Positions 1-9,316 of a stretch of DNA of 64,000 nucleotides are shown here, one piece after another. The translations under genes and the position numbers were made by a program. This DNA is from an uncultured Bacteroidota bacterium (GTDB lineage: Bacteria; Bacteroidota; Bacteroidia; Flavobacteriales_F; PHOS-HE28). The notes beneath the pieces were generated by a model. It had not been told where the DNA came from. It saw only the letters and a list, made by a program, of their open reading frames with translations, and searched no databases. Every line of letters starts with the position of its first letter. The first letter of the stretch is position 1. The stretch lies in contig CADEDY010000005.1 of assembly GCA_902826215.1 (NCBI GenBank), forward strand, positions 105,397 through 169,396, read 5' to 3'.

Positions 1-2
1 TG

Positions 3-239
3 AACAGCTATGAGGAAGCTCCGGATATCGTCCGCATCCAAGCGGATGTGATCGTGATGCGCGACAGTCAGAAGGGCATCATCATCGGCAAGGGCGGTGA
101 CGCTTTGCGCCGATTGGGAACCTACTCGCGTATCGCTATCTCAAAATACATCGACCGCAAGGTCTTCCTCGACCTCAAGGTGAAGGTGGATCCGGATTGG
201 CGCGCCGATGCCGACAAACTGAAGAAATACGGGTATTGA
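3..239 (+). CDS. era: GTPase Era, C-terminal KH domain (5' partial)
   Basis: This is the last 78 codons of an ORF that enters from the left edge of the window. The translation contains GIIIGKGGDALRRLG, the RNA-binding loop and following helix of the type II KH domain that ends Era. The protein then ends with a lysine-rich helix, as in Era. Era is a ribosome-assembly GTPase whose KH domain binds the 3' end of 16S rRNA. The stop codon lies 2 nt before the ATG of der, so the two ribosome-assembly GTPases are probably one operon. The GTPase domain is outside the window. The family assignment rests on the KH motif and on the era-der pairing. Confidence 0.9.
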   Translation, partial: NSYEEAPDIVRIQADVIVMRDSQKGIIIGKGGDALRRLGTYSRIAISKYIDRKVFLDLKVKVDPDWRADADKLKKYGY

Positions 240-241
240 TC

Positions 242-1546
242 ATGGGTAATATCGTCGCCATCGTTGGTCGCCCGAACGTGGGCAAGAGCACGCTCTTCAA
301 TCGCCTCATCGAGAGCAAAGCGGCCATCACGGACAACGTGGCCGGTACCACACGCGATCGCCACTACGGCAAGGCCGAATGGAATGGTGTTCTCTTCAGT
401 GTGATCGACACCGGTGGGTACATCAGTGGTAGTGATGATGCCTTCGAGGCGGAGATCCGCAAGCAAGTGAGCTTGGCCATCGAAGAAGCGGATTCGATCC
501 TGTTCCTGGTGGACGTGCATCACGGGCTTACGGGAATGGATGAGACCATCGCGAAGTTGTTGCGTAAAGCCAAGAAACCGGTGGTCTTGGCTGCGAACAA
601 AGTGGACGAGCACAAACATCAATACGCATCGGCCGAATTCTATGGTCTTGGATTGGGCGAAGTGTTCAATATCGCTGCACAGAGCGGAGCCGGTACAGGC
701 GAACTGTTGGATGAACTCGTCAAGGGCTTCACGAAACCGACAGAAGAAGAAGAACCCGATGTGCCCAAGTTCGCCATCGTCGGAAAGCCCAACGTGGGCA
801 AGTCGTCCTTGGTGAATGCCTTGCTCGGGCGCGAACAGAACATCGTGACCTCGGTGGCGGGAACGACGCGTGATCCCATCAACACGCGGTGGAACGTGTT
901 CGGCTTCGATGTGATGCTGCTCGATACCGCGGGTATCCGCAGGCGTTCCAAGGTGGACGAGGACATCGAGTTCTACAGCGTGATCCGCTCCATCCGAGCC
1001 ATCGAGGACAGCGATGTGTGCTTCCTCATGATCGATGCGCAGGACGGCGTGCAGCAGCAGGATCTGCACATCCTCTCGATCATCCAGAAGAACGGGAAAG
1101 GGCTGGTCGTGCTGGTGAACAAGTGGGACCTGATCGAGAAGGACACCAATACCATGAAGGCTTTCGAAGCCGAGGTGAAACACCGCATGGAACCCTTCAC
1201 GGATATCCCGGTGCTGTTCATTTCCGTGGTGGAGAAGCAGCGGATCCTCAAGACCATGGAACTGGGCATGAAGGTGTTCGAGGACCGGAAACGCCGCATT
1301 CCGACCCGGAAATTGAACGATCTGCTCCTGCCCATCATCGAACGGCAACCGCCTCCGATGTACAAAGCCAAGCAGGTGAGTATTAAATTCATCAACCAAG
1401 TACCGACCGCCGTCCCAACGTTCGCCTTCTATTGCAACCTGCCGCAATACATAAAGCCGTCGTACGAGCGCTTCCTCGAGAACCGCTTGCGGGAGCTTTT
1501 CAGCTTCACCGGCGTGCCCATCCGCTTGTTCTTCCGCAAGAAATAG
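242..1546 (+). CDS. der: Ribosome biogenesis GTPase Der (EngA)
   Basis: The 434-residue product has two tandem GTPase domains, each with its own P-loop: GRPNVGKS near residues 9-16 and GKPNVGKS near residues 181-188. Each also has a DTxG switch and an NKxD specificity motif (NKVD, NKWD). A C-terminal KH-like domain with the PPPMYKAKQ segment follows. This tandem layout and length are diagnostic of Der, which acts in 50S subunit maturation. An upstream in-frame start would add 15 residues but would overlap era; the ATG at 242 gives the canonical MGNIVAIVGRPNVGKS start and is preferred. The 3' end appears to overlap the next gene by 4 nt. Confidence 0.97.
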   Translation: MGNIVAIVGRPNVGKSTLFNRLIESKAAITDNVAGTTRDRHYGKAEWNGVLFSVIDTGGYISGSDDAFEAEIRKQVSLAIEEADSILFLVDVHHGLTGMDETIAKLLRKAKKPVVLAANKVDEHKHQYASAEFYGLGLGEVFNIAAQSGAGTGELLDELVKGFTKPTEEEEPDVPKFAIVGKPNVGKSSLVNALLGREQNIVTSVAGTTRDPINTRWNVFGFDVMLLDTAGIRRRSKVDEDIEFYSVIRSIRAIEDSDVCFLMIDAQDGVQQQDLHILSIIQKNGKGLVVLVNKWDLIEKDTNTMKAFEAEVKHRMEPFTDIPVLFISVVEKQRILKTMELGMKVFEDRKRRIPTRKLNDLLLPIIERQPPPMYKAKQVSIKFINQVPTAVPTFAFYCNLPQYIKPSYERFLENRLRELFSFTGVPIRLFFRKK

Positions 1547-3723
1547 CAAAGGCATTCCTTCTTCTTTTCCTGCTGCTTTCCGGCATCCGGGGCTTCGGTC
1601 AGGACGCCCGTGTCATCCATAAGGACTACGACTGGGGCGGAACGGCAGCGTGGCAGCCGGATTGGTGCACGGTTTCTGATGGGACGGAGATCCTGGAAGA
1701 TGATCTGTCCATTCGACTGAAGAACACCAAGCCCCAGTATCTCGCATTCTTCTTCGAGCGCCGGCAAGTGATCCGATTCGTGACGGAAGAGGATATCCTG
1801 AAGTTCGGTCGGTTCACACTTCCCGAGAGTCTGGATCCGACATACGATCAACGCGATACGCCGTGGGCCAAGCGCGATGAAGCGCCGCGTCCTTTGTGGT
1901 TCAATGTGCGGTTGGATCATTTCGTTGCGCGCATCATCCGGCCCGATGGCACATGGGGTGAAGTGGGCGCATTCGCCAAGGTGGATCGCCAGCAGGTGCA
2001 GACCTTCCGGACCATGGAGTCGGCGTGGACCAATGTGCTCGATCTGCAATCCATCGTGCCCGGCGATGTGGTCGAGATCCGCTGGAAGTACATGGTGCCG
2101 TATGATGTGAACGGAAATCGAACGACCGGCTGGCGCGGCTTCCAATGGATGGACAATTGGGCGCGCTTGACCAACTGGCGGATCTTCTTCCACGGTGAAT
2201 TACCCATCCGTCATCAGCAGGTCTCACTGCGCTATCATTTGAAACACGGTCTTTCCATTCGCACTTCCAGTTTCTACCACATTGAAGAAGACGGCGATGT
2301 GACCACCTTGACCTGGGAGAACCGGAACCTACCGGGTTGCATGGATGAAGTGAATGCACGCCCGGGCGCGGATCTGCCCCAGGTGGATGTGACGCTCGCT
2401 GCCGAGGATTTCCGTTACTGGCGTCGCGATCGTCTCAGCGGTCTTCCTTTCCAACAGCCATACTGGATCTATGTGTTGCGCAAGCGCGAGGAACGTGCCA
2501 TCTGGTGGCAACGGGTGGCCATGAAGAACGTGCCCGACCAACAGAACAAGCTATTCAACGATTTCGTGGATCGAACGACGCTCGGTTTTCCGGAAGAAGC
2601 CACCGCGCGGAAGATGGAGGCCTTGCACAATTACATCGCCGAACACTTCGCCTACAAGAACGACAGCCTCTGGTATCAAGAAGTGGATCGGAGATTGGCG
2701 AGGATCGGCGATCAGGTGAGTGATGAACGCATTCGCGAGATCAGTCGATACGACCTGTATTCCAAATTGGCGTATGGCGTAAAGGCCGGTTACAGCACCG
2801 CATACCTTATGGACAAGCGCGTCGGTAGCTTGGACGATGGCTGGATGACACCGATGTGGGACAACGACTTCCTCTTCGGGGTGCGGGACGACGATCAGGT
2901 CCTCTGGATGCACCCTAAGCGTGGGGCCATGGGTCTGTGGGCGAACGAGTTGCCGTTCTATTGGCAAGGAACGAATGCGCTCTTGATGACGTCCGACCTG
3001 CTCGTTGCTGATATTCCACCACCTCCGCTCTTCCATGAATTGCCGGAATCGTCTTCCGAGGCGAACATGCGCGTGCTGGAGACCGATCTGCAGGTGGCGT
3101 TAGGGAACGGTTCTGTACGTGCCCGGTCACGCGTGTTGTTGAGTGGGCAGTTCAGTACACTTGGTCGTTCCGCATATCTGCTAGGATCCATGGATGCGCA
3201 TGTAGATCCACAGTACGGTGATGTGCTGAAGCAAGCCTTCGTAAAAGGCGATGGCGCATGGCAGGTGCGGTCGAATTCTTCCGTGGCACCGTATCGATTC
3301 CAAGCCACGCGCGATGCGGCTTTTGATGGTTTTGTCCTGCTCGAAGGAGATGAGGTGCGCTCCTTGGATCTGTCATCCTGCATCGGACATGCGGCGCCAG
3401 ATCGCTTCTCGGGTGCGGATCGTGATCTACCGTTCTATTGGGACTTCGCGCAGTCCGACCGCTCCATCATCGATCTGCATTTCGATCACCCAGTGGAGTT
3501 CTTGAACCTCTCAGAATTGAGTGCCACGTTCAGCACGCCGAATGCCGACCTCGTGCGCACGGTGACGAGCGATGCGCCTGATCAAGTGCGCATAGAGAGT
3601 CTACTGCGCGTGCATGGACTTCGCGAAGAAGTGCAGGATGCAGCGGCGCTCCAGTGCTTGATTGAAGCGGCTTTGGCAAAGGACCTTGTGCTGAAGTTCC
3701 GCTTGAGAACAGGTCAACCTTGA
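1543..3723 (+). CDS. Secreted DUF3857/transglutaminase-like protein, probable ATA start
   Basis: This frame is open from inside der to 3723. It has no ATG, GTG or TTG between a TTG at 1432, deep inside der, and the start of a clear signal peptide. An ATA at 1543 overlaps the der TAG as ATAG and would give MAKAFLLLFLLLSG..., a textbook signal peptide ending near GFGQ. I chose that start; the TTG at 1432 would put an unlikely polar 37-residue extension in front. The mature protein of about 700 residues has an N-terminal region resembling DUF3857 (conserved phrases such as RIIRPDGT and IVPGDVVEIRWKY). A middle region could be transglutaminase-like, but I cannot identify a Cys-His-Asp triad. It may be periplasmic or on the outer membrane; no function is assigned. 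Confidence 0.75.
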   Translation: MAKAFLLLFLLLSGIRGFGQDARVIHKDYDWGGTAAWQPDWCTVSDGTEILEDDLSIRLKNTKPQYLAFFFERRQVIRFVTEEDILKFGRFTLPESLDPTYDQRDTPWAKRDEAPRPLWFNVRLDHFVARIIRPDGTWGEVGAFAKVDRQQVQTFRTMESAWTNVLDLQSIVPGDVVEIRWKYMVPYDVNGNRTTGWRGFQWMDNWARLTNWRIFFHGELPIRHQQVSLRYHLKHGLSIRTSSFYHIEEDGDVTTLTWENRNLPGCMDEVNARPGADLPQVDVTLAAEDFRYWRRDRLSGLPFQQPYWIYVLRKREERAIWWQRVAMKNVPDQQNKLFNDFVDRTTLGFPEEATARKMEALHNYIAEHFAYKNDSLWYQEVDRRLARIGDQVSDERIREISRYDLYSKLAYGVKAGYSTAYLMDKRVGSLDDGWMTPMWDNDFLFGVRDDDQVLWMHPKRGAMGLWANELPFYWQGTNALLMTSDLLVADIPPPPLFHELPESSSEANMRVLETDLQVALGNGSVRARSRVLLSGQFSTLGRSAYLLGSMDAHVDPQYGDVLKQAFVKGDGAWQVRSNSSVAPYRFQATRDAAFDGFVLLEGDEVRSLDLSSCIGHAAPDRFSGADRDLPFYWDFAQSDRSIIDLHFDHPVEFLNLSELSATFSTPNADLVRTVTSDAPDQVRIESLLRVHGLREEVQDAAALQCLIEAALAKDLVLKFRLRTGQP

Positions 3724-3728
3724 GCGTA

Positions 3729-4886
3729 TCACATCCGCGCCAAGGCCTGCTCGAGATCAGCGATCAGCAGGTCTGGATCCTCCAAGCCGATGTACAACCG
3801 CACCATCGTGAAAGGCAGATCGGTATAGTAACCGCTGGGTCCTTTCAGCGCGCACACGGGCCATTGCAGGCTCTCGTAACCGCCCCAGCTCACCGCGATC
3901 AAGAAGGTCTTGAGGTTGTCGCAGAAGCGTTCAACCGCTGCTTCGTCAGGCGCGTCCAGTTCGATGCTCATCAAGCCGCCACAGCGTTTCATCTGCTGTT
4001 TCGCCAAGGCCTGTTGCGGGTGGCTGTCCAGGAAAGGCCAATGCGTTCGCTTCACCTTCGGATGCGCCTCAAGGAAGTGGGCCACCTTCTCGGCATTGTC
4101 CGCGCTCCGGTTCACGCGCAGCTCCAGTGTTCGAAGTCCACGCATCAGCAACCAGGCATCGTGTGGCGACGGACACGCACCGAGCGTCATGAATTCCTTC
4201 TGCATCACTTGGCGCATGTGTGCATGTGTTCCTGCCAACGCGCCCGCTACCACATCGCTGTGTCCGTTGAGGTACTTCGTCGCACTGTGCGCGACCATGT
4301 CGATGCCGAGATCGATCGGGTTCTGGAACAGTGGACTGTTGAAGCTGTTGTCACACAAGGTGAGGATGCCGTGCTCCCTTGCGATGGTCACCACGGCCGC
4401 GAGATCCTGCAATTCGAAGGTGAGCGAGTTCGGACTTTCGAGGATGAAGAAGGTGGTGTTCGGTCGGATCGCGCTGCGGTAGTTCTCCGCATCGGTGCCA
4501 TCCACGAAGGTGTGCTCCACCCCGAACCGAGGAAGCAGTTCCGTGAGGAGCTTCTTGGTCCAACTGTATGGTTTGTGCACGCACACGATATGGTCGCCCG
4601 CTTTCACGAAACTCAACACCGCCGATGCGATCGCTGCGCTGCCACTGCTGAAGACCAAGGCGTCCTCGGCATGTTCCAATGCGGCGATCTTCTTCCGCAG
4701 GATGCCTACCGTTGGGTTGAAGCCGCGAGAGTAAAGCGGCTTGTCCATCTCTTGCTGCACCAAGGCCCGCATGGCAGCCACCGTGGGATAGGTGAAGTTG
4801 CCGCTCTGCACGATGGGGGGAACCACAGCATTGTAGCCCGCTTCCCGGTCTTCGCCGAGGTGGGTGAGGATGTGGGAAAGATCCAT
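3729..4886 (-). CDS. Transsulfuration-family PLP enzyme (cystathionine lyase/synthase type)
   Basis: The 385-residue protein is a complete Cys/Met-metabolism PLP-dependent enzyme. It shows the YSRGFNPTV substrate and phosphate region, SSGSAAIASA for the cofactor phosphate, and the PLP lysine in HSATKYLNGHSDVVAG. Family members include cystathionine beta-lyase, cystathionine gamma-synthase and methionine gamma-lyase. Sequence alone does not separate these, although the short SATKYLNGHSD motif is typical of cystathionine beta-lyase-like enzymes in Bacteroidota. It converges on the upstream gene with only 5 nt between the stops. A strong hairpin just upstream (4910-4933) separates it from the T9SS gene on the same strand, so it is probably transcribed alone. 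Confidence 0.9.
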   Translation of the reverse strand: MDLSHILTHLGEDREAGYNAVVPPIVQSGNFTYPTVAAMRALVQQEMDKPLYSRGFNPTVGILRKKIAALEHAEDALVFSSGSAAIASAVLSFVKAGDHIVCVHKPYSWTKKLLTELLPRFGVEHTFVDGTDAENYRSAIRPNTTFFILESPNSLTFELQDLAAVVTIAREHGILTLCDNSFNSPLFQNPIDLGIDMVAHSATKYLNGHSDVVAGALAGTHAHMRQVMQKEFMTLGACPSPHDAWLLMRGLRTLELRVNRSADNAEKVAHFLEAHPKVKRTHWPFLDSHPQQALAKQQMKRCGGLMSIELDAPDEAAVERFCDNLKTFLIAVSWGGYESLQWPVCALKGPSGYYTDLPFTMVRLYIGLEDPDLLIADLEQALARM

Positions 4887-4909
4887 GGGACGAAATTGAG
4901 CATAAAAGG

Positions 4910-4933
4910 AACGGGCGCCCTAAGGCGCCCGTT
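4910..4933 (-). terminator. Hairpin terminator after the T9SS gene
   Basis: There is a perfect 10-bp inverted repeat (AACGGGCGCC and GGCGCCCGTT) with a 4-nt loop. Read on the minus strand it is followed by CCTTTTATG. It sits 18 nt past the stop of the T9SS gene at 4952-6757 and before the PLP enzyme on the same strand. The U-tract is short, so it may be a weak intrinsic terminator. Confidence 0.6.
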
Positions 4934-4951
4934 CAAGACCTGTCCTTCAGA

Positions 4952-6757
4952 TCAGTGCTGTATGATGAATCTGGTCCACACCTCGCTCTGCGTTCCAGCG
5001 AGCCGGGCCACATAGCTGCCTTCGGGAAGGAAGGAAAGATCCATCTGTCGGTTGTTGTTCGCGTTGGACATTCGCGACGTGTACACCGTGCGGCCGAGTG
5101 CATCCAGTACCGTGAACCGACCGTTGTTCATCTGCCCATCGGCCCAGCGCACGGACACTTGTCCATTGCCCGGTGACGGTGCGACGAACAAGCCACTGCC
5201 CAGCGCATTTTCTGTCAACCCTGTGTTCAAGGCCACGGTGGTCAAAGTGGTGTTGGTCAGCACAGGCTCGTTGTAGTCGAAGTAGATGTCCGCGCGGTTG
5301 GTGAGTTGTCCACCCAAGTTCAGGCTTGTCTTCGGGGCCATCCGGTATTGGAAGCTGCCTTGGCTGCCGAGCGCATCGCTGTCCTCGGTGGGGAGCATGA
5401 TGTTGGCGAAGGTCCAGATGGCCACTGCATCGTTCACCGTAAGCGTGAACGGATGTGTGGCCCCGACCATCTCGAAGGTGTTCAGATCCCAATCGGAATC
5501 GAGGCTGTCCTTGATCACCACGTTCACGGCAGGAGCTGAACCGGTGTTCTGGAAACGAACGGTGTACTCCAATGATCTCTGGTCCGCGACCTCTTGAGGC
5601 GAGATGATCTCTTCGCTCACGGCCTTGTCATTCGGGTCGAAGGAGGTCGTTGCATGGCCATGCAGGTCGTCGGAGTTGTTCGCCAAGTTGATGTCCGTTT
5701 CCGCTATGGTCAACTGTACATAGTTCAATATGGGCTCGTTCGGGGCTGCGTTGGTGCTGCAAAGGATGGTAACGGTGATGCTGCCGCTGTTGCCCGGCGC
5801 CAGAATCGGAAGGGTCCAGGAAATCACCTGACCACTCGTGCTTGTGGGTGTCGTCGTGGCGGACACGAAGGACAGCAAGGGGTCCAAGGTGAGGGCCACC
5901 GTTGGGGTGATGTCCTCGGTCCCGATGTTCGCGTAGTTGATGTGCATGGTGGTGTTGTTCCCGATCCATGGGTTCCATCCCCACAGATCCACGGCACCAT
6001 CATAGATGCCCGGTACAGCTTGGAAACCGAAGTCCATTCCTGTGATCTGGTCGCCTTGTGCGGCGATCGTGTACGACTGCGACCCCGGCACCACGGTGTG
6101 ATACAGTGGCGGCGACGGAACGGTGATGGTGTGTGCACCCAAGTCTGTGCAGAAGGAGTGCGGATCATTACCGGAGTAGACATGATGGTCGCCTGGCTGC
6201 ACCAGCAGCATCGCCGGTGCATGGACCTCCCCGGGATCACGCACACCGTTGTCATTGTTGTCCATGTACGTCGCACCCGTCACCGTACCAGCGCATTCGT
6301 TCAGTTCCCAGTGGAAGGGAATGCTGGCGAAGGTTTTGGTCCAAACGATGAAGTAGCTCTGACCGGCCGTCACATTCACTTCCATGTAGGACGCGAAGAT
6401 GTTCGATGGACAGGTCTGGCCGGATTGCGCCATATCATCATTGTAACCGACACAAGTGAGTGCATCGCATGTTCCAGTGAAGACCTTGAGGTACGTATCG
6501 TACGAGAGGTTATCATTCAGTGGGTGACAGCTGGTGATCGTGATCGTTCCTGTGAACGTTGCGGTGTACAAGTACCAGTCGCCATTCGTACCACCGCCGC
6601 ACGATGGTCCCGGGTCGCCGGAGTTGGGTCCATCCGCAAGGTGAACTCCTGTGACGACCTGCAGGGCGGTGGTGCAGGTATCTCCCTGTGCCGATAGGAT
6701 GGACGTGGCGGAGAAGGAGGCGATCAGCAACGCCAGGAAAGCGTATCGGTATGCCAT
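4952..6757 (-). CDS. T9SS type A cargo protein with DUF7619-like conserved repeat domain
   Basis: The 601-residue secreted protein starts with a signal peptide (MAYRYAFLALLIASF...LSAQ). Residues 25-150 form a beta-rich region containing several cysteines, in the style of pre-peptidase or fibronectin-like modules. An SdrD-like stretch follows (YMDNNDNGVRDPGE). Beta-sandwich repeats lead to a segment with FDPNDKAV and EYTVRFQNTG, the hallmark of the DUF7619 domain seen in many Bacteroidota surface proteins. The last ~75 residues (PSPGNGQVSVRW...LDALGRTVY...) are a T9SS type A sorting domain. It should be exported through the T9SS and anchored or released at the cell surface. The ligand is unknown. 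Confidence 0.85.
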   Translation of the reverse strand: MAYRYAFLALLIASFSATSILSAQGDTCTTALQVVTGVHLADGPNSGDPGPSCGGGTNGDWYLYTATFTGTITITSCHPLNDNLSYDTYLKVFTGTCDALTCVGYNDDMAQSGQTCPSNIFASYMEVNVTAGQSYFIVWTKTFASIPFHWELNECAGTVTGATYMDNNDNGVRDPGEVHAPAMLLVQPGDHHVYSGNDPHSFCTDLGAHTITVPSPPLYHTVVPGSQSYTIAAQGDQITGMDFGFQAVPGIYDGAVDLWGWNPWIGNNTTMHINYANIGTEDITPTVALTLDPLLSFVSATTTPTSTSGQVISWTLPILAPGNSGSITVTILCSTNAAPNEPILNYVQLTIAETDINLANNSDDLHGHATTSFDPNDKAVSEEIISPQEVADQRSLEYTVRFQNTGSAPAVNVVIKDSLDSDWDLNTFEMVGATHPFTLTVNDAVAIWTFANIMLPTEDSDALGSQGSFQYRMAPKTSLNLGGQLTNRADIYFDYNEPVLTNTTLTTVALNTGLTENALGSGLFVAPSPGNGQVSVRWADGQMNNGRFTVLDALGRTVYTSRMSNANNNRQMDLSFLPEGSYVARLAGTQSEVWTRFIIQH

Positions 6758-6774
6758 GTGGGGGGGTATTTGTC

Positions 6775-6782
6775 CGAAAGCT
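6775..6782 (-). promoter_or_regulatory. Candidate -7 element for the T9SS gene at 4952-6757
   Basis: The minus strand reads TAGCTTTC here, 7 of 8 positions of the Bacteroidota -7 consensus TAnnTTTG, 17 nt upstream of the ATG. I see no convincing -33 TTG at the usual distance. Confidence 0.3.
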
Positions 6783-6803
6783 AACCGCCTGGTCCCGAAT
6801 ATC

Positions 6804-8510
6804 CTAGGGGCGTCGAACGTAGAAGACGAAACCGTTCTTGCGCTCGATCTCCGTCAAGGTCCGGATCGATCCGATCTCCTCCGCGGACGTGATCTTGCAC
6901 ACCACATGAACCGGTCGATCGATGGCGCCGTAGAGCAACCACTTTTCATCGTGGGCCCGCGGATCGTTGACCGGTTGCTTGCGGGTGTAGAAGAGTTGCG
7001 CGTAGCTCTTGTAGTTCTTCGTGATCACGTAACAGGTCTCATCTTGGCGTGCTTCGAAGAAGTCGATCGCAGCGCGTTGCGAATACCCTTCGATGCGGTT
7101 GATGAAGAAGAACAGCGTCGTTGTGATGAAGAGTGCCGTGCCTCCGAACATAACGAGCAGGCTTTGACGGTAGCGCGAATGGACGTGCAGCCAATGCCCG
7201 ATCAGCAAGGTCGAAAGCAATACCATCCCAGCGATGGCTTCCAGACCCGACCAATGCACAGCGGCATCCAAGTTGCCCAGAGCGAACGGGTCCTTCGCGA
7301 ACAAAGGCTTGATGGTGTCGATGTTCATGCCCACGAATGGAACGACGATGAAGATCAGCGCGATCAACGTTCCAAGGCCGCCGAGCAAGAAGCGTGACCA
7401 ACCGAAGCCGGCCCGTTGTTTCCAGATCCGTTCGAGTTGAAGAGCTGCGAGATAGGTGAGCGGGAAGTAGCACAGGCTGCTGTAGTGAACGATCTTGGTC
7501 TTCACCAAGCTGAACAGGATCAGCACGACCCAGAACAGTATCAGCATCCACTTTCGGTAGTTGCTTGCTGCTGCGCTGGATCCCCGCCTTTGATGTTGCT
7601 CTTCGTTCGATGTTTCTAAGTCTGCTTTTCGGCGACCTGCCGGGCGGATCATGTCTTGGATCGCGAACACCGATGCTGGGAAACAGCCGATCAGCAGCAC
7701 CACGAAATGATAGCCCATGAAACCGCCATGACCCGCATCCTCCGAGGAGAGCAAGGCCACTTGACGCCAGAAGAAACCAACGATGAAATCCGGGCCATGG
7801 CGAAGGAGATCCACCAAAGCCCATGCGCCTGCCGTGATCGCCGTGGAGCCCACGATGATGCCGATGCGTCGCCAACGGAGCACGGGTCTGAAGCGACCCA
7901 TCACCCAATGAACGATGAGCACGAGCAACGGGATTAACACGCCCACGGGGCCTTTCGTCAATATGGCCAGGCCGAAGAACAGACCGACGAGTGCCGCCTT
8001 GCCATCGCTGCGCGCATTCAAAGTGCCAGGCCTTCGGTCCGGGTCGCATAGGACCAGTGTGATCAGCGCGTGGATGCCGAGGAAGATGAACAGGTTGAAC
8101 CACGGGTCGATGATGCCGCTACGGAAATAGAGGTGCGGTAGGATGGACCCGAAGTAGGCCAAGGACCACAGCATCCCGAATACTTTGCCCCGTAGTTGAT
8201 CACCGATCCGATACAGGACCAACAGGGTCAACACGCCGCAGAGCGCATTGGGAAAGCGTGCCGCGAATTCGCCGATGCCGAACACCTTCATGCTCAGTGC
8301 CTGCATCCAGATGAAGAGCGGCGGCTTTTCGTGGAAGGGGAGGAAGTCGATCTGCGGCTGGCCCCAATTGCCGGTGATGACCATCTCCCGCGCGATCTCC
8401 GCGAAATTGATCTCGTCCCAATCGAACAGATGCACGGCGCCCAAGCCGGGTACGAAGAACAGCAGCGCAAGTGCAACGATGATCAACTGGGTGCGACCGC
8501 GCGATGGCAT
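6804..8510 (-). CDS. ArnT/PMT-family lipid-linked-sugar glycosyltransferase
   Basis: The 568-residue integral membrane protein has about a dozen hydrophobic segments. Its first extracytoplasmic loop carries the GT-C signature (LFDWDEINFAEIAREMV), in which the D-E pair is the catalytic/metal motif of the ArnT/PMT fold. HEKPPLFIWMQ follows, as in ArnT and related transferases. Such enzymes move a sugar from a polyprenyl-phosphate carrier to a lipid or protein on the periplasmic side. The ATG at 8510 gives a short positively charged N-terminus before TM1; upstream in-frame codons run into the neighbouring gene and are rejected. The adjacent GT2 enzyme, 23 nt upstream on the same strand, probably makes the polyprenyl-phosphate sugar donor. 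The acceptor is unknown. Confidence 0.85.
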   Translation of the reverse strand: MPSRGRTQLIIVALALLFFVPGLGAVHLFDWDEINFAEIAREMVITGNWGQPQIDFLPFHEKPPLFIWMQALSMKVFGIGEFAARFPNALCGVLTLLVLYRIGDQLRGKVFGMLWSLAYFGSILPHLYFRSGIIDPWFNLFIFLGIHALITLVLCDPDRRPGTLNARSDGKAALVGLFFGLAILTKGPVGVLIPLLVLIVHWVMGRFRPVLRWRRIGIIVGSTAITAGAWALVDLLRHGPDFIVGFFWRQVALLSSEDAGHGGFMGYHFVVLLIGCFPASVFAIQDMIRPAGRRKADLETSNEEQHQRRGSSAAASNYRKWMLILFWVVLILFSLVKTKIVHYSSLCYFPLTYLAALQLERIWKQRAGFGWSRFLLGGLGTLIALIFIVVPFVGMNIDTIKPLFAKDPFALGNLDAAVHWSGLEAIAGMVLLSTLLIGHWLHVHSRYRQSLLVMFGGTALFITTTLFFFINRIEGYSQRAAIDFFEARQDETCYVITKNYKSYAQLFYTRKQPVNDPRAHDEKWLLYGAIDRPVHVVCKITSAEEIGSIRTLTEIERKNGFVFYVRRP

Positions 8511-8533
8511 GGCCCGAAGGTAGCGGCCCGCGA

Positions 8534-9280
8534 TCAGCGCTTGCCGAGCAGATCCCAACGAAGGATACCCGTGCGCGCCAGGAAGTAGCGCCAGCTCACA
8601 CGCAACACCCCCAGACCATAGGTCATGCTGCGGCTGAAATTGATGCTGCTTGCATCGTCGAAGTACTTCGTCGGGCAGGTGATCTCGGCGATCTCGAACC
8701 GATGCCAGAAGATCTGCCCGATCATCTGGTTGTCGAACACGAAGTCGTCCGAGCACTGGTGATAGTCACAGGCGTCAAGGACGTCTCTTCCGAAGGCGCG
8801 GTAACCCGTGTGGTACTCGCTCAGCTTCTCGCCCATCAGCAGGTTCTGCGTGAGGGTGAGCATGCGGTTGGCGATGTACTTGTATATGGGCATGCCACCC
8901 TTGAGCGCACCGCCGCCGAGAATGCGCGACCCGAACACAACGGGGTAGAGTCCGTTGCCGATCAAAGCGACCATGCTCACGAGCAACTTGGGTGTATACT
9001 GGTAATCGGGGTGCAACATCACCACGATGTCGGCGCTCAGCTCCTTCGCCTTGTCGTAGCAGCTCTTCTGGTTGCCGCCGTATCCTTTGTTCACCTCGTG
9101 GATCACGATGTGCCGGATGCCCAGTTCGCGCGCCACGTCCACGGTATTGTCCGGGCTCTTGTCGTCCACGAGTACCACCTCATCCACCATCGGGAAGGGG
9201 ATCTCGTCGTAGGTCTGTTTCAACGTGCGTGCGGCGCGATAGGCTGGCAGCACCACAACGACTTTCTTGCCCTCGTACAT
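8534..9280 (-). CDS. GT2 family glycosyltransferase (polyprenyl-phosphate sugar synthase type)
   Basis: The 248-residue protein has the GT-A fold features of DPM1-like enzymes: VVVVLPAYRAARTL at the N-terminus, the VLVDDKSPDNT nucleotide-binding motif, a DPDYQ-like metal site (MLHPDYQY, with H in place of the usual first D) and a GYRAFGRDVL acceptor loop. It lacks the C-terminal membrane helices of GtrB-like members. It is predicted to transfer a sugar from a nucleotide donor to polyprenyl phosphate on the cytoplasmic face. It lies between a DMT transporter (36 nt upstream) and an ArnT-like transferase (23 nt downstream), and the three are probably one operon for a surface glycan or lipid modification. 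Confidence 0.88.
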   Translation of the reverse strand: MYEGKKVVVVLPAYRAARTLKQTYDEIPFPMVDEVVLVDDKSPDNTVDVARELGIRHIVIHEVNKGYGGNQKSCYDKAKELSADIVVMLHPDYQYTPKLLVSMVALIGNGLYPVVFGSRILGGGALKGGMPIYKYIANRMLTLTQNLLMGEKLSEYHTGYRAFGRDVLDACDYHQCSDDFVFDNQMIGQIFWHRFEIAEITCPTKYFDDASSINFSRSMTYGLGVLRVSWRYFLARTGILRWDLLGKR

Positions 9281-9316
9281 GCCGCAAAGATGGCGACCGC
9301 GCCGGATACAGGTGCC

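Noticed and set aside
122..1555. Long open frame on the minus strand opposite der
   Set aside because: It has low-complexity His/Leu-rich sequence typical of antisense to a GC-rich gene, and der is certain on the other strand.
3720..5015. 431-codon plus-strand frame opposite the PLP enzyme
   Set aside because: It mirrors the codon positions of the minus-strand enzyme, shows no recognisable domain, and would bury a complete transsulfuration enzyme.
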